This document shows, piece by piece, positions 33,593-45,160 of a DNA stretch of 64,000 bases. Position numbers and translations under genes: made by a program. Position 1 is the stretch's first letter; each line of letters begins with the position of its first letter. This stretch comes from Pectinophora gossypiella. Its lineage: Eukaryota; Arthropoda; Insecta; Lepidoptera; Gelechiidae. The notes under the pieces are model-generated. The model was not told the DNA's origin and ran no database searches. It saw nothing but the letters and a program-made list of their open reading frames with translations. The DNA lies in the NCBI RefSeq assembly GCF_024362695.1, contig NW_026063264.1:186001-250000 (forward strand), given 5' to 3'.

Positions 33593-35304
33593 AAAAACTT
33601 GACTCGACCATCAAATACTGCATTAAGGCTCACTTCACACGCAGCTCGGTGAAGTTTGGGTAGTTAGTTCATCTTACTTACCTAATTGGTGAGCATCAGA
33701 ATGACTGCCCAAAATGACAGATCAGCTTTAAAATATTACTAACATTCAATACCTATTAGCTACTATTTAATACCTTTGTATAGATATTTTCTACCTAATT
33801 AATAAATAAGAAAATTAATTTAAAAAATGGCGAGTCATTCTGATGCTCACACCTAATTGTAGTGCGCTTTGTGATGTATGTTATGTTACGTCAAAGCATA
33901 AACAAAGTAATTCTCCACCCCATTTCCAATACGCTGTTAAATTTTCACGCGTGCCATAGTCGTTGTCACATTCATTTCGGAAGCGCGAAGTTTCAGCCAT
34001 TAGCCGATTAGTTACGGAGTTGCCACCAAGAAACTTATGTATTGTGTCATTACCAAACTTATATGAACACGGAAACACCCCAAAATCACCCTTCAGATCA
34101 ATAATTAAGGTTCGGGGGAGTCGTGTAAGTAAGTTGGTGGGAAACTTAGAACAATAACTGCGAGGCAGGTGGTTCTATACACCGTAGTGTTAAGAGGTGG
34201 TGGGAAGATTACTTACCCTCTTTTTGGTGATTAAAATTGGGTGGTGTGCACGAGTAACGCCGTGCCATAGATGATAAATCGATTTAGTAGGCTTTCGCTA
34301 AGAAGCTTACGTGATTTAGCCATTTAATGGGCGTACTTGGTTAATTTGTACAGCGTCAGTTACCATCAGGTGGGATTTTAATCTCATAAAACAGTAACGG
34401 CTAAAATAAAGTACGTAAGTAGATTTCTACAATACAATCCACATTACAAACTATTTATTGCATTTAAACAAACATTAAAATATACTTACATCTCACCCGT
34501 ATAAGCCTATTTACTTTTTGTGCCTGTCAGACTCATAATGGAATCATAATGGATTAATTTATAATCAGACACACATACACATATATAAAAACTCTATTTA
34601 TTACTCTATTTATTTTTTATCTATAGTAAGGGTAGGCAGAGACTGGATCTCCCCTTGCTTTGGATATATTCTAACTATTCCTTTGATCAAAATCTTCGTA
34701 CCTACCTAAATTCCGTAATTTAGGATAATGTTATGTTCGTGGTTTGTTATGAATCAAGTTCCTTTTGAATCAAAACGTTTCGACGACATGTTGACCTATC
34801 AAATATTCAAAGTCTACAAAACATAGAAGCCGATAGCTTATAATCTGACCTAATAATATAAACCTCAGCTAGCCTGTGGATATTAGAGAAATAATGGTTT
34901 TCAAAATAGTTAGCGTTATAGCGTATTATTGTGGCTACTGTTATCGTTTTACTCTTTGCTACCACAGTGTAGAAAATTCCTTTTTAGTTTGGATTAGAAA
35001 GCTCCAGTATGTAAAATGTGGATAGAGGGAAAATTCTCACAGTTCGATGGGTATTTAATACGTTGCGAAAACCACAACGCATTCGTTTTTACGAGAGGCC
35101 GTTGCCCAGTAGAACTGTTATTGCAGACGTACTTGAATTGCCACTGTTTACTCAGTGTGGTCTGTGAATAGACGAATTTACTTTGCAGTTAGTTCTCAGG
35201 AGCATGAATGGAAGACGTTTGACAGGTTAAAGTTGTACTGGGTTCATCAAATCAAATATACGTTATTGCACAGAACTAAATTACTACAATCAGACATAAC
35301 ACAT
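33593..35304. other. Unannotated 1.7-kb stretch
   Basis: 33628-33690 is a weak family P fragment (AGCTCGGTGAAGTTTGGGTA). 34618-34660 resembles a family Q edge (GTAGGCAGAGACTGG-like). Otherwise nothing. Confidence 0.35.
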
Positions 35305-35633
35305 ACATAACATAAACTGCCTATATACGTCCCACTGCTGGGCACAAGCCTCCCGTCAATCTACCGGAGGGGGTACGGAGCATACTCCACCATGCTGCTC
35401 CAATGCGGGTTGGTAGAGGTGTTTTTACGGCTAATAGCCGGGACCAACGGCTTAACGTGCCCTCCGAAGCACGGAATCGTTTTACTTTTTCGCACAATCA
35501 GATGATTCAAGCCTGAAAAGTCCTTAGCAAGACAGTCTCACAAAGTGATTTCGACAATATCCCCATCGGGAATCGAACCCGGACGTCCAGATCGTGAGTC
35601 TAACGCTCTAACCACTAGACCACGGAGGCTGTT
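35305..35633 (-). repeat. SINE family A, full length
   Basis: Right end carries the tRNA-like head (minus-strand TGGTCTAGTGGTTAGAGCG and GGTTCGATTCCCGATGGGGA); left end is the ATATAGGCAGTTTATGTTAT tail. Confidence 0.85.
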
Positions 35634-36361
35634 CAACACGTGAATACAGTACACTACAGTACAGTAGTAGTGTTCATGTGTTATGTCTGATTGTTAAAAT
35701 GAAGTTTTGCGCAATAAAGTGTATTTCTTTATATTTATTTCTCTCCCTTGTATTATTCCCACATTTGAAATGATTAAAATAAAGAAAATTTTTCTTTACA
35801 TTCTTCGGCTTGCCTGGAAGGAACCTCATACATCACGCCTATATCCCGTCGAGGGTAGTCACAGACCACGTAATTCCACTTACTGCGATACTGACACACC
35901 ACTTTCGTCTTCTCGTTTCTCATCAAAGACTCCATGCATAAAACTTATGCTCTCTGCAATATTAAATTCTAATATTAAGTAATAAGTACAAATATAAGTT
36001 CATACCAAGCGTACAATTACTGTTCACTGATGTGCTGTAAGTACTATAAAATTATGTAAAGGTAATTTGTATTCACAACCATTAATTATGCAGATGGTAG
36101 CAACTTTCGGAAGCGCAAAAATTGGTATTATCCAGTATTTTCCCAAATGGCACCCGACAACAGTGGAAATATATTAATTATTAAATGTTAACGAACACAT
36201 GGACGCCTTCAGCACGTCGTGTCTTTTTTGCGTATCCAAAGGGTAAAAATCCCTGGTCTTTCCGTCTGTCACCGGGCTGTATCTTAAGAACCGCTATAGA
36301 TAGACAATTATTGATTAAAATTATGTATTTCTTTTACCGCTATAACAACAAATACTGACAT
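35634..36361. other. Spacer with a family Q LINE fragment
   Basis: 35822-35945 contains CACGTAATTCCACTTACTGC and ACACCACTTTCGTCTTCTCG, matching the family Q LINE C-terminal remnant on the minus strand. The rest is unrecognised. Confidence 0.45.
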
Positions 36362-36497
36362 AACATAAACAGCCTATATACGTCCCACTGCTGGGCACAG
36401 GCCTCCCCTCAATCAACCGGAGGGGGTATGGAGCATACTCCACCACGCTGCTCCACTGCGGGTTGGTGAAAGTGTTTTTACGGCTAATAGCCGGGCG
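36362..36497 (-). repeat. SINE family A, 3' half only
   Basis: AACAGCCTATATACGTCCCA to GGCTAATAGCCGGGC; stops in the middle of the SINE. Confidence 0.8.
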
Positions 36498-36582
36498 ACA
36501 AATACTGAATACAAAAGAAAATAAATATTCCCATGCAGCAGGCGCGATTTTTCTGCCTATTTTGGTCGATTTCATTTTAAAT

Positions 36583-36724
36583 AATATAGGCTCGCGTTTG
36601 ACCGCAATTTGCCTGATGCTAAGTGACGATGTAGTCTAAGATGGATCACGCTTACCTACCAAATTCCTATTCCCTCTAGCCTTGAAGACCCCCAGATTAT
36701 AACGAGTTGGAAAAACAGACGACG
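36583..36724 (+). repeat. Repeat family F, copy 2
   Basis: ATAGGCTCGCGTTTGACCG, GATCACGCTTACCTACC and GTTGGAAAAACAGACGACGT. Confidence 0.6.
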
Positions 36725-36867
36725 TCCTTTGCTGTTTGGATCAAAAAGGAAGAGGCAAAACGTTTAGTAAAACCTAATGCCTGCCGGTATAAGTCCGAAA
36801 TTAACTATCATTGAAGGACGGTTTGGGCTTTGACAACTATCACTTGGTAATTCTTAATAGGTGATTA

Positions 36868-37398
36868 CGTTTCACGATCTGGAGGTCCGGGTTCGATTCC
36901 CGATGGGGACATTGGTGCTAATTCCTGTAAATACCATCTAATTTTATTTTAAGTTATATCTGTCATTTTCTTATCCGCCGAAAAGGAAAGGGACGGGTAA
37001 TCGACAAGCATAAAATTTATGGAACACACGTCAATTTTAAGCACAAATCTAAACCAACCGTCTAAAAATTTTACGTCAGTCAATAACCCGACACATTAAT
37101 TTACTCATTCTTCCTAAAATTAAGAGCTGTGAATCATCCGTCCCTTTCCTTTTCGACGGATATGAAAATGACGGATATAACTTAAAATAAAATTAGGCGG
37201 TGTCTCCAGGAATCGGGGCCATTGTCTAAATAACTTTGTAAGACTGTCCTTTGTTTGGTAAGGACTTTGCAGGCTTGAATAACCTGATTGTCCGAGAAAG
37301 GAAGATGATTCTGTGCTTTGGAAGCCATGGTAAGCCGTTAGTCTCGAGCTACTAGCCCAAACACTTGAGCCCAGCAGTGGGACGTATATAGGCTGTTG
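36868..37398 (+). repeat. SINE family A interrupted by MITE M2
   Basis: Head 36868-36913 has GATCTGGAGGTCCGGGTTCG and the B-box, ending GGGGACATT. After the MITE, ATTGTCTAAATAACTTTGT resumes the SINE at 37221, continuing to GACGTATATAGGCTGTTGAT. Confidence 0.8.
36914..37220. mobile_element. MITE M2 (Harbinger-like), copy 2
   Basis: 307 bp, GGTGCTAATTCC ... GGAATCGGGGCC, flanked by the 3-bp duplication ATT (36911-36913 and 37221-37223). The SINE around it gives the exact pre-insertion sequence, so the ends are well defined. Confidence 0.8.
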
Positions 37399-37496
37399 AT
37401 GTTGATGATAAGCAGTAAGTTGGTTAGTCTTTTGTAACATTTTTTTGAACTCCGATACCGAACTTGCACCAGCCTTAAGTGCAGTTTTTGCTAACT

Positions 37497-37646
37497 CAAT
37501 TGGCTCGATCATTATAGACGGCGATACGGCTCACCACCTATCACGTTGCTCTAACAGGAAGCTCGGTGAGGTGTGGGTACTTATTTATCTTGCGATAGAT
37601 GTAACCCACCCCAATGGGGATATAGTCGTGAGTACGTTATGTTACG
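37497..37646 (+). repeat. SINE-like family P, copy 2
   Basis: ATAGACGGCGATACGGCTCA, AAGCTCGGTGAGGTGTGGGT and CCCAATGGGGATATAGTCGT. The 161-codon frame at 37445-37930 begins across this repeat and is probably fortuitous. Confidence 0.65.
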
Positions 37647-38897
37647 TCGCAGACAGACTGCAATTTCGGTCGTTGAACAAATGTTTCGCTGGTAGTTTGG
37701 ATCGGAAAAATTGGAAAACTTGCAAGGTTAATCGCCGTGAAAGTATTCTCATGGCTCAGAGTGTCTTAGGATGGAAGACGAGTAGTTTTAGTTTCGACAG
37801 AAAGCAAATGGTTGAAATAATTCTAGTGGATTTGCATGAAGAACGTTTTTTAACTACGAGTATTTTCAAATGTCAAATGCCTGTTGAAATTCAAATATTA
37901 TGTCGACTTAGTTTGAAAAACATGATGTGAATAACAATTATCTTATGTGCTTCCTGTAATACTCAAATTGATCAACTATGTGGTAAGTTTACCTACAATA
38001 TTAGGATAGGAAGGTGAAGCCTTTATTTACTTTTATTTTACATGACGACACGTAAGAAGTGTCAATACAATATAAAAAGAAACAACATATTATTACACAG
38101 TTTACAAATATATTTATTACAATACCAATTTTAAATAACATTATAACAAAATCAACACTTACAGTAATATTTCAGTTTATTTTTACCCAAAACGTAGTGC
38201 AAGATGTAGTTGACTCCTGGGCGGTCGAAGAGCAAATAGGCCGCTGCCGGCCATAACTGCCACTAATAAAACCTCGTATTCGCGCCTAAACGAGATACCT
38301 GTCACTTACGGCAGATGGCACCACTGTTTTCCGTTTTCTTCTTTTTAAAATAATGATTTGATACGTCCCCAGTGTGGCCATTTGCCGTGGGCGACAACAT
38401 CAATTGAACACATAGAAATACCATAACTAGAATCACGCTTGCATTCCTGAACGAAGCGGTATTAGTACACTCTTGTCCCATGTAATAGGGGGCGAGCCTT
38501 ATGTCATTAACCGGGCACAAATCCTATGAACCACGTGATATTAATCACAATAATCTATTATTATTAAAAAAAAAAACTTTAAGCCCCTATCCAAAACGTT
38601 AACCCCAACAGGGCAATGATGAGCTCAGACAAGCTCTCTGTCGCCGGATTAATGAATTCCATCAGCATACTCCCCCGAGTGTCACGTGCCTGCTTTCACA
38701 CGAATACTATATACATGGACACGTTTTCATTTGGAACAAATTAAATTAACGAGAGCCACGCTCCGGCGGTGGCATGGCTCGGCTGCGGTGGGTTACCAGT
38801 TCCCACTGCGCGGTCCAATTCTGTAAATCAAGTCCCATGATGCAGGCATCACATTTAAGACTGAGACGCGAGGTCTTGGATAAAGAAACTCTTTGAT
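37647..38897. other. Unannotated 1.25-kb stretch
   Basis: No motif recognised in the frames present. Confidence 0.35.
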
Positions 38898-38993
38898 TAT
38901 ATTACAAAGTAATTTTTGTGGTATGTCCCCACCGGGATTCGAACCCGGGGCCTCCAGATCGTGAGCCCAACGCTCAACCACTGGACCACGGAA
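38898..38993 (-). repeat. SINE family B, tRNA-like head only
   Basis: Minus strand: TGGTCCAGTGGTTGAGCG (A-box), GGTTCGAATCCCGGTGGGGA (B-box) and the start of the SINE body. It could be mistaken for a tRNA gene, but it cannot form a normal acceptor stem and the body continues as SINE. Confidence 0.75.
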
Positions 38994-40749
38994 TTCATCG
39001 CCAGGAACGATGATAACCAGACAGGTTGACATTGTTGCAAGACTCCCACCCACCAGTTAGTGGAGTTTTCTTTGCGCAATTAGACTCTCAGGTCCATTAC
39101 GCGTGCTGTGCATAGTATTGCGCGTTATTGTTGCTGTGTAAGTCAACCTACCACCTTCCAGAAGTCTCCTGGGGCGTGACAAACTTTGTTCAGTGAACAT
39201 TAATACCACATCATCATCAAGCATTTTAAGAACGAGCTATTCTAAGAGCAAGGTCTAGGCAGATATGCTATCTATGTCGATTTGTTCAGTTCTTTTAAAA
39301 CTATTCGCACACGCTTTTGTCGATTAAAGACAGGTAATAACACGTAACATAGCAACACGCGTGTATCTCCGAAGAGGAATGCAGAGGTGTATAGCATAAT
39401 ATAGAAGTACATATTCTCCTTGACAGCAATGCCAAAGAGATAATGCCATCCACCATAAAATGGTCATATAATGAAACACATTGCTTTCAATACTCAATTT
39501 TGGAATAGAAGAAGAATATTAACTACAAAAATAATAGATTGATATATTCTGCATTATTAAGGTAGAAACTTTTCAATATAAAAGCCACAAAGTCACTCCG
39601 AAACTCCAAAAGGAAAATAGCGTTATAAACTTCTTTATCAGCAGCATCTAATAACAACTTTAATTCTGTGGCTGACTTTGATCGAGCATTTCACCGTCCT
39701 TGGCTTAAATTGTTACCTGCCAGGTATATTCAAATACTGAATAGACCTGGCACTAATTTGTTTGCGAACATTAACTGCAATTTGAATCTCATTTTGGCTT
39801 CGTTTGTTCAGCTCTTCACCTTTCATAGTGACAATGAAATCGATTTCGAAGCGTCTCCTCTACTCAATAGGGCCGATAAAATTCATGCATTGCTAATTGT
39901 TCGCTTTGACAACACAACATAAACGAAATAAGTTATGAGGTATTTGCTGAGGAACGATATTGCGACGAGATGATTTGGGATTCATGAAAACATTAATACC
40001 GAAGTGTGTTTACGTGAGTAATGTCGCAAATGTTTACAGTTTAATTAACCGATAACTTTTCTGGTTTCAGTTACGTTGAGGTTTCTAATATGTCTAATAT
40101 ATAAAGTTCCAATGTCTAATTTTGCATTGGAACTTTATATATTCAAATCTATGCTATTCAAATTAACACATGAATGCAAATAAACATTTTTATTAGTTTA
40201 TTTTTGTAATAATTACAACTTTAGGTATATACCAATAAGTAATGTAATTATTTGCTTAAATTCACGTTCAATAAAATACCACGTCACAAAGTAAATAACC
40301 TGATGTGTCGTACCAATATCGCTGCCCAAAATAATCCCTTAAGTCTGGACTGAAAATGTTTTACAATTCAATTGAGCGTCGCATCTGTTAATTGGGACTG
40401 TTTTAATGAATACCAATCGGCCGTGTAAAAGACGAATGCCATGCTCATTATAATAGTTTAGACAAGTTAATTGTATCGAAACGATGTCCAAATTGGTACA
40501 CAACTAGAATTAATTAATATCGGATGAACCTGTTTCTAAATTGGACAGCGAATTTCGGTATAAACGTGTTTTCATTCGATCGTTTTCGTGACGTTTTCAT
40601 TATTAGATCGGAATTACTGTGGATGGATAACATAACCGGTAATTATTAGTAAACAGATTTGCGATCAGTATTTATCAGTGAAACGATTATTTTTAAAGTG
40701 CCAATATTTAAATAAATTAGAATGTTCGATTTTAAATTTCGTTGCATTG
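38994..40749. other. Unannotated 1.75-kb stretch
   Basis: Only the hairpin at 40096-40143 (separate entry) stands out. The 84-codon frame at 39668-39922 has no recognised motif. Confidence 0.35.
40096..40143. repeat. Perfect 19-bp hairpin
   Basis: AATATATAAAGTTCCAATG (40096-40114) and its exact reverse complement (40125-40143) around a 10-base loop. Confidence 0.85.
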
Positions 40750-40966
40750 AACTGACCCACTAGGGTCGATTAATTCTTTCAAATATTTTTCCTCTCAGAC
40801 GTCGCCCTGAGCCGAGGTTCGCGCCCAACTGGGCACCCTCAGGCCTGTTGTCTTAAAACGTTGTATCGGGTGAGAGCCTACAGCGCTCCCCATTTGTCCG
40901 GCCGAGTAGTTAATGCCACCTGCGGCAAATCTACTACTACTATAAGTCACGTCAAAAAAAAACTTC
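40750..40966 (+). repeat. Retroposon family C, 5'-truncated
   Basis: CCACTAGGGTCGATTAATTC, GAGCCGAGGTTCGCGCCCAA and AAGTCACGTC then A9. Confidence 0.8.
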
Positions 40967-41428
40967 AAGAAGTATATAACAGAATGACAATGAACAGTCA
41001 ATAAATTTGACGTGACGGCATGAAATATTTTAACCGTATAATTCCGAAATGACCTTGAACATGACACCCCTATCGAAACAAAATTGGTGGGTCAAAACAA
41101 AAGAAAATTCCACGACGAAATTAGCAAAAGGGTGGGATTATGAGTGTATCTTCAAATCACTCGCAATGAGAGAGGAGATTAGTAGCAATTCGCACCTCGG
41201 TCGCTATCGTCGGTTCTCTAATGAGAAAAATAATGGGGGCCTTCAGAGGGCCTTTATCTGTGCCCCAGTGAGGCCCAATTGAGGCCTTAAGTGTCTGACG
41301 TTATCTCAGAGCGCAGACCGACGTGTTAATGAGTATTTTTTCTATTATTTCTGTGAAGATAAATTAATTTTGTTTGGTAGTCAGTTTTGGTTTTTTATAT
41401 ATTTGTCTGCTTAGCAAAAAAATGTCAT

Positions 41429-41590
41429 CACCTTCCTAACATTATCCCGTTTTTCACAGGGTCCGCTTACCTAACCTGAAAATTTGACAGGTCTGTTTTT
41501 TTACAGAAGCGACTGCCTGTCTGACCTTCCAACCCGCGAAGGGAAAACTATCCCAATACAGGTTAGGTCACATAATTTCTCGGGGATGAT
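41429..41590 (+). repeat. Repeat family D
   Basis: ATTATCCCGTTTTTCACAGG, GCGACTGCCTGTCTGACCTT and AATACAGGTTAGGTCACATA. Confidence 0.7.
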
Positions 41591-41720
41591 GTGTGAATCC
41601 AAACATGAATTCGAAAACAAATTCGACAGTTATTAGTTTAGGCCTGTGCTGGATTCAAACCTGTGACCTCAAAGTGAGAACTAAGCATTCTACAAACTGG
41701 GCTAACATGGCTTAGCAGCA
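41591..41720 (-). repeat. tRNA-like SINE family V, diverged
   Basis: Minus strand has a B-box-like GGTTTGAATCCAGCACAGGC and TTCATGTTTGGATTCACACA, as in 48054-48360. Confidence 0.45.
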
Positions 41721-41734
41721 AAATGTAGTTACAT

Positions 41735-41890
41735 ACATATATAAACTCACGTCTATTTCTAATCGGGGTGAGCAGAGACTATGGAATTCCATTTGCTTCG
41801 ACCCTGACACACTTCTATTGCTTCCTCCGCGTCCATCAATCGTTTGATACACGCACGCCGGTTCAGAGTAGATCGTACTGAATCTTTATG
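41735..41890 (-). pseudogene. LINE C-terminal remnant, family Q
   Basis: Minus-strand codons read I-K-R-L-M-D-A-E-E-A-I-E-V-C-Q-G-R-S-K-W and then a V-S-A-H-P-D end, an RTE-like ORF2 C-terminus (C-x-x-R-x-x-W pattern). Related copies at 47870-48015, 63325-63455 and around the errantivirus (51300-51469 plus 58439-58530). Confidence 0.6.
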
Positions 41891-42485
41891 TGAATTGAAA
41901 AAAATGTTTTTAAACGATAAGCTTGCAAAAGCCCAATCAGTTTCTTGCAAAGTAATAAATTAACTGGTTGCACTTAAGACCTCTTTGTTACATGTTGTTT
42001 CGGTAAAAGACCAAAAACACCTACTTACAAAAACATAAATTTTATAATTATGACAACCGATAGTTCATAATTTCAGCACTGTTTACAAATAATTCGCTGG
42101 GCTCAGTGACTGAACTTTTGCTCTTTTATTGTGCTTAATATAGGCCTTTACCTAGTAATTTTTTAAAAAAATATTAAATAATTTTGTGAATGTTCGTTTG
42201 GCCGAGTGATCTTTAACCATTTAAGTTTATTAAGTGTTGTTTTAATCTTTTTAAAATTTATTTCTCTGTTGTTTATTTTATGTAGATTGTCGTCCTTTGT
42301 AGCGTTAATAAAGTAGCATGTTGTGTTTGCCTATAATTGGACGAGCACTAGTCCAGTATTTGTAAATAGGTTAAGTTACATGTAAAAGTGTTTTTGTCTG
42401 TTGGCAAACCTAATAAAATAAATAAATAAAAAAATAGGTATAATATTTTTTTTTCGATATTACTCACTTGAATTCACTCACTCAC
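41891..42485. other. Unannotated spacer
   Basis: Nothing recognised; an AATAAATAAATAAA run lies near 42415. Confidence 0.35.
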
Positions 42486-42590
42486 TTTGCCGCTGGATGC
42501 GGGCAGCGCAGGACCGATCGTCGTGGAGATCCTTGGGGGAGGCCTATGCCCAGCAGTGGGCGTCGTACGGCTGATGATGATGATGAATTA
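42486..42590 (+). pseudogene. RTE LINE, last 27 codons of ORF2 and tail
   Basis: The open frame from 42490 reads R-W-M-R-A-A-Q-D-R-S-S-W-R-S-L-G-E-A-Y-A and ends Q-Q-W-A-S-Y-G-stop. It is followed at once by TGATGATGATGATG. This is the typical RTE-clade terminus; the rest of the element is absent (5' truncation). Confidence 0.75.
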
Positions 42591-42754
42591 CACCACTGCA
42601 ATCCTTGTAATGTAAGCTTTAGAATGATATAGTTTTATTTACAGATCGGTAACTTTAAACCACAATTATTGAATTAAATACACGGAGCAATTTGACGCGA
42701 TGTTGCTTATACAAACATTAGACAATTAGGAATGTCGTTTAATATCGACGTTCA

Positions 42755-43007
42755 ACTTCTTCTATCGTGTGGGTTGTGAGATGGATTATTGACCTCATCA
42801 ACCCTGGTGTCAGGGTTACTATTGAGTCACCAAAGGCCCCTGATATGACTCATGTAACAACTACGTGCTTACATCAGTAAGTAGTAACCGGGACCACTTT
42901 CGAACAAGGTAATCAGCCTGTAATGTCCTGACCAAACTAGGGATCACAAAGTGATTTTTGTGATATGTCCCCACCGGGATTCGAACCCGAGACCTCCGGA
43001 TCGTGAC
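42755..43007 (-). repeat. SINE family B
   Basis: TTCTTCTATCGTGTGGGTTG tail on the left, minus-strand B-box GGTTCGAATCCCGGTGGGGA on the right. The head and the GCACGTTAAGCCG block are missing. Confidence 0.75.
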
Positions 43008-43384
43008 GTTTCAAAAGTATGTTGGTAAGTTTGACTATTAAGTACCAGTGCGACCAACACAGATAAACTCTGACATTGTATGGATTCTTTTTTCACTCAA
43101 CATGCTCGGATGCACAATGAAAATCGATTAAAAAATCTCGAGCATAGGTGTAAGCTGGTACGCTTTGCAGAATTTTACATATTGAATTTTAAAGAGCGAA
43201 CGGGTGCATCTTGTGGCATTCTACTTGGTTTACTCTTCGGCTTTAGGATACTAGATTTTGCATTTTTATATTCAGTAAACTAACCGTGATGCACTGAATT
43301 AAGACACCAGTCAATGCTCATTTATAATGGCTAGAATTACACTGGACGCCTGAATTCCCAAAGCGGTCCTATTAAAAGACCTAA
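43008..43384. other. Unannotated spacer
   Basis: Nothing recognised. Confidence 0.35.
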
Positions 43385-43950
43385 TCAGAAATCAGAATCA
43401 TTTATTCAACGTAATTATCATGGATAAACTTGTTGAAGGTCAATGTAACATTTTTGAATTTAAGTACGTCATTTCGCAAGGTGCTATGGCTAAGGAGAAG
43501 AAATGACAAGAAACTGCAACAGCAACACATCTTTTAAGTCAATGAGGGTACATTACAAGTTATTTAATAACTAGAGGAACACATTCAATACTTTTTAATT
43601 ACAATAGTAATTACAATAGCTTTTTTACATAAAGTAAGCTTCACGTGAGCTTTTTTATTCTCTGACAAATTTAAAATATTATCTGGTATTTTATTGTAAA
43701 AACGTATACATAACCCTAAAAAAGATGAATTTAATTTACTTAATCTAGAATTTTGAACAACAATTTTATTTTTATTCCTTGTATTGTAAGTATTTAATGA
43801 ATTCACAGTTTCTCGGAAGGAGAGATACATTTTTACGTACATACATAATGTTTTCACAAATATATTAAGGCTTATTATAAGGCCGCCTATTGTGCTTATA
43901 TTTTTATTCGTATGTTTATGTCCTTTGTATATGTCGTTGTGCAATAAAGT
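43385..43950 (-). pseudogene. LINE family G, ORF2 C-terminal fragment and 3' UTR
   Basis: The minus-strand frame 43944-43585 contains Y-N-T-R-N-K-N-K-I-V-V, R-L-S-K-L-N-S-S-F-L-G and I-R-F-Y-N-K-I-P-D-N-I. This is the familiar end of Jockey/CR1-type reverse transcriptase ORFs. A frame change follows near 43640, and the 3' UTR ends with AATAAATGATTCTGATTTC at 43385-43410. The start of the frame, on the right, runs into a family H piece. Confidence 0.7.
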
Positions 43951-43975
43951 ATTATTGATTGTATGATAAATCTAC
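43870..43975 (+). repeat. LINE 3' end, family H
   Basis: AAGGCCGCCTATTGTGCTTA and TTGTGCAATAAAGTATTATT match family H in plus orientation. Confidence 0.6.
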
Positions 43976-44064
43976 TCATCACCAGTTATGTTTAATTACA
44001 TGTAATAGGGAGCGAGTCTATTAAGTCGTAGCCTTATGATCCAAAACATAAATAAAATACATCA

Positions 44065-44140
44065 AAGTGGTTTAAAGCCTGAGTCGGGATTTGAACCCGC
44101 GATACTATGATGCAAGCCACGCATTCTCCGAACAGGGCTA
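44065..44140 (-). repeat. tRNA-like SINE family V head
   Basis: Minus strand has B-box GGTTCAAATCCCGACTCAGG and GAGAATGCGTGGCTTGC; compare 48054-48360. Confidence 0.55.
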
Positions 44141-44265
44141 TCACGGGTTACGGAGAGATAGGGGCAGAGCTGGTCATCAAAAATGGAGGGAGATTGCTCA
44201 GGACAGAAAGAGATGGAAAAGCAGCAACGGCTTTGCCCAGCAGTGCGACAGGAAAGTGCGACTGG
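44141..44265 (+). pseudogene. RTE-like LINE C-terminal remnant
   Basis: The frame reads A-G-H-Q-K-W-R-E-I-A-Q-D-R-K-R-W-K-S and ends near F-A-Q-Q-C-D, again the RTE C-terminal pattern (AQDRxxW...QQ), with later decay. Confidence 0.6.
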
Positions 44266-44979
44266 AAAACAAAGTATCCATCTTGAGACGAATATTAGAA
44301 ATTAGTTTTATCTTTAAAAATTCGTACGAATTATATTTTACTGCAGGTCTATAAATTTTTGAAAAAGTGATGCTGGTTTTGGAGAATCCGCATAAAATTC
44401 GTGTCAAAAATAAATTTTAGTATTTATCTAGTTCGATAGGAATTACAGAAAAAATACTGGTTATCCAAGACCAGAAAAAAATATCCGTGTTGCCGAATAT
44501 CGGGAGTAGAGTAGTAGTTTTTATCTTTAGAAATTCGTAGGAAATTATTTATTTATTTAATAATTTATTGTAAACAGGATAACGCAAAAACACAATATGA
44601 CAATATGAGGAGAGGAGAGGGCAGATAGCGTGTAAAAGCATACATAATATTAATGTATACATAATAATACACTAATCGCAATAATTAATAAAATAGACTT
44701 ACTTTACTTATATCTACTCCGTAAGTAAGTATAAGTCCGGGACTCCATAGTCCAGAGATATGGAAACGACATACAATAATGGGTGACTAATATTTACTTA
44801 CATAATATTCATTATTATTTACTGTAGGTCTAAAACCCATCGAAAAGGTGATGCTGGTTAGGAGCTACATATAAGCCGCCTCACAAATAACTGTATCCAC
44901 CTAGTTCGATAGGAATTCCAGGCAAGTCTGTAGTATGTTGACAATATAACTAAGATTGACCTATTGAGTAGCTAATATA
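44266..44979. other. Unannotated spacer
   Basis: Two segments (44270-44420 and 44800-44910) share 'ggtgatgctggtt' and nearby words, suggesting an unclassified local repeat. Confidence 0.35.
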
Positions 44980-44989
44980 GCACGGTTCG

Positions 44990-45107
44990 ACTGGGCACCC
45001 TCAGGCCTGTTGTCTTAAACGTTGTACCGGGTGAGAGCCTTCAGCGCTCCCCATTTGTCCGGCCAAGTAGTTAATGCCATCTGCGGCAAATCTACAATAA
45101 GTCACGT

Positions 45108-45150
<43 letters not shown>
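44990..45150 (+). mobile_element. Young 5'-truncated retroposon C with a 42-base poly(A)
   Basis: ACTGGGCACCCTCAGGCCTG to AAGTCACGTC followed by 42 uninterrupted A (45109-45150). GCACGGTTCG flanks it at 44980-44989 and 45151-45160 as a 10-bp target duplication. The pure A-run and exact duplication point to a recent insertion. Confidence 0.85.
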
Positions 45151-45151
<1 letters not shown>

Positions 45152-45160
45152 CACGGTTCG

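Noticed and set aside
36868..36913. B-box sequence that might be a tRNA gene
   Set aside because: Part of SINE family A, interrupted by a MITE.
37445..37930. 161-codon plus-strand frame
   Set aside because: Begins inside repeat P, and the remainder shows no motif I recognise.
38898..38993. tRNA-like sequence with A and B boxes
   Set aside because: It continues into SINE body and lacks a proper acceptor stem; it is the head of a tRNA-derived SINE.
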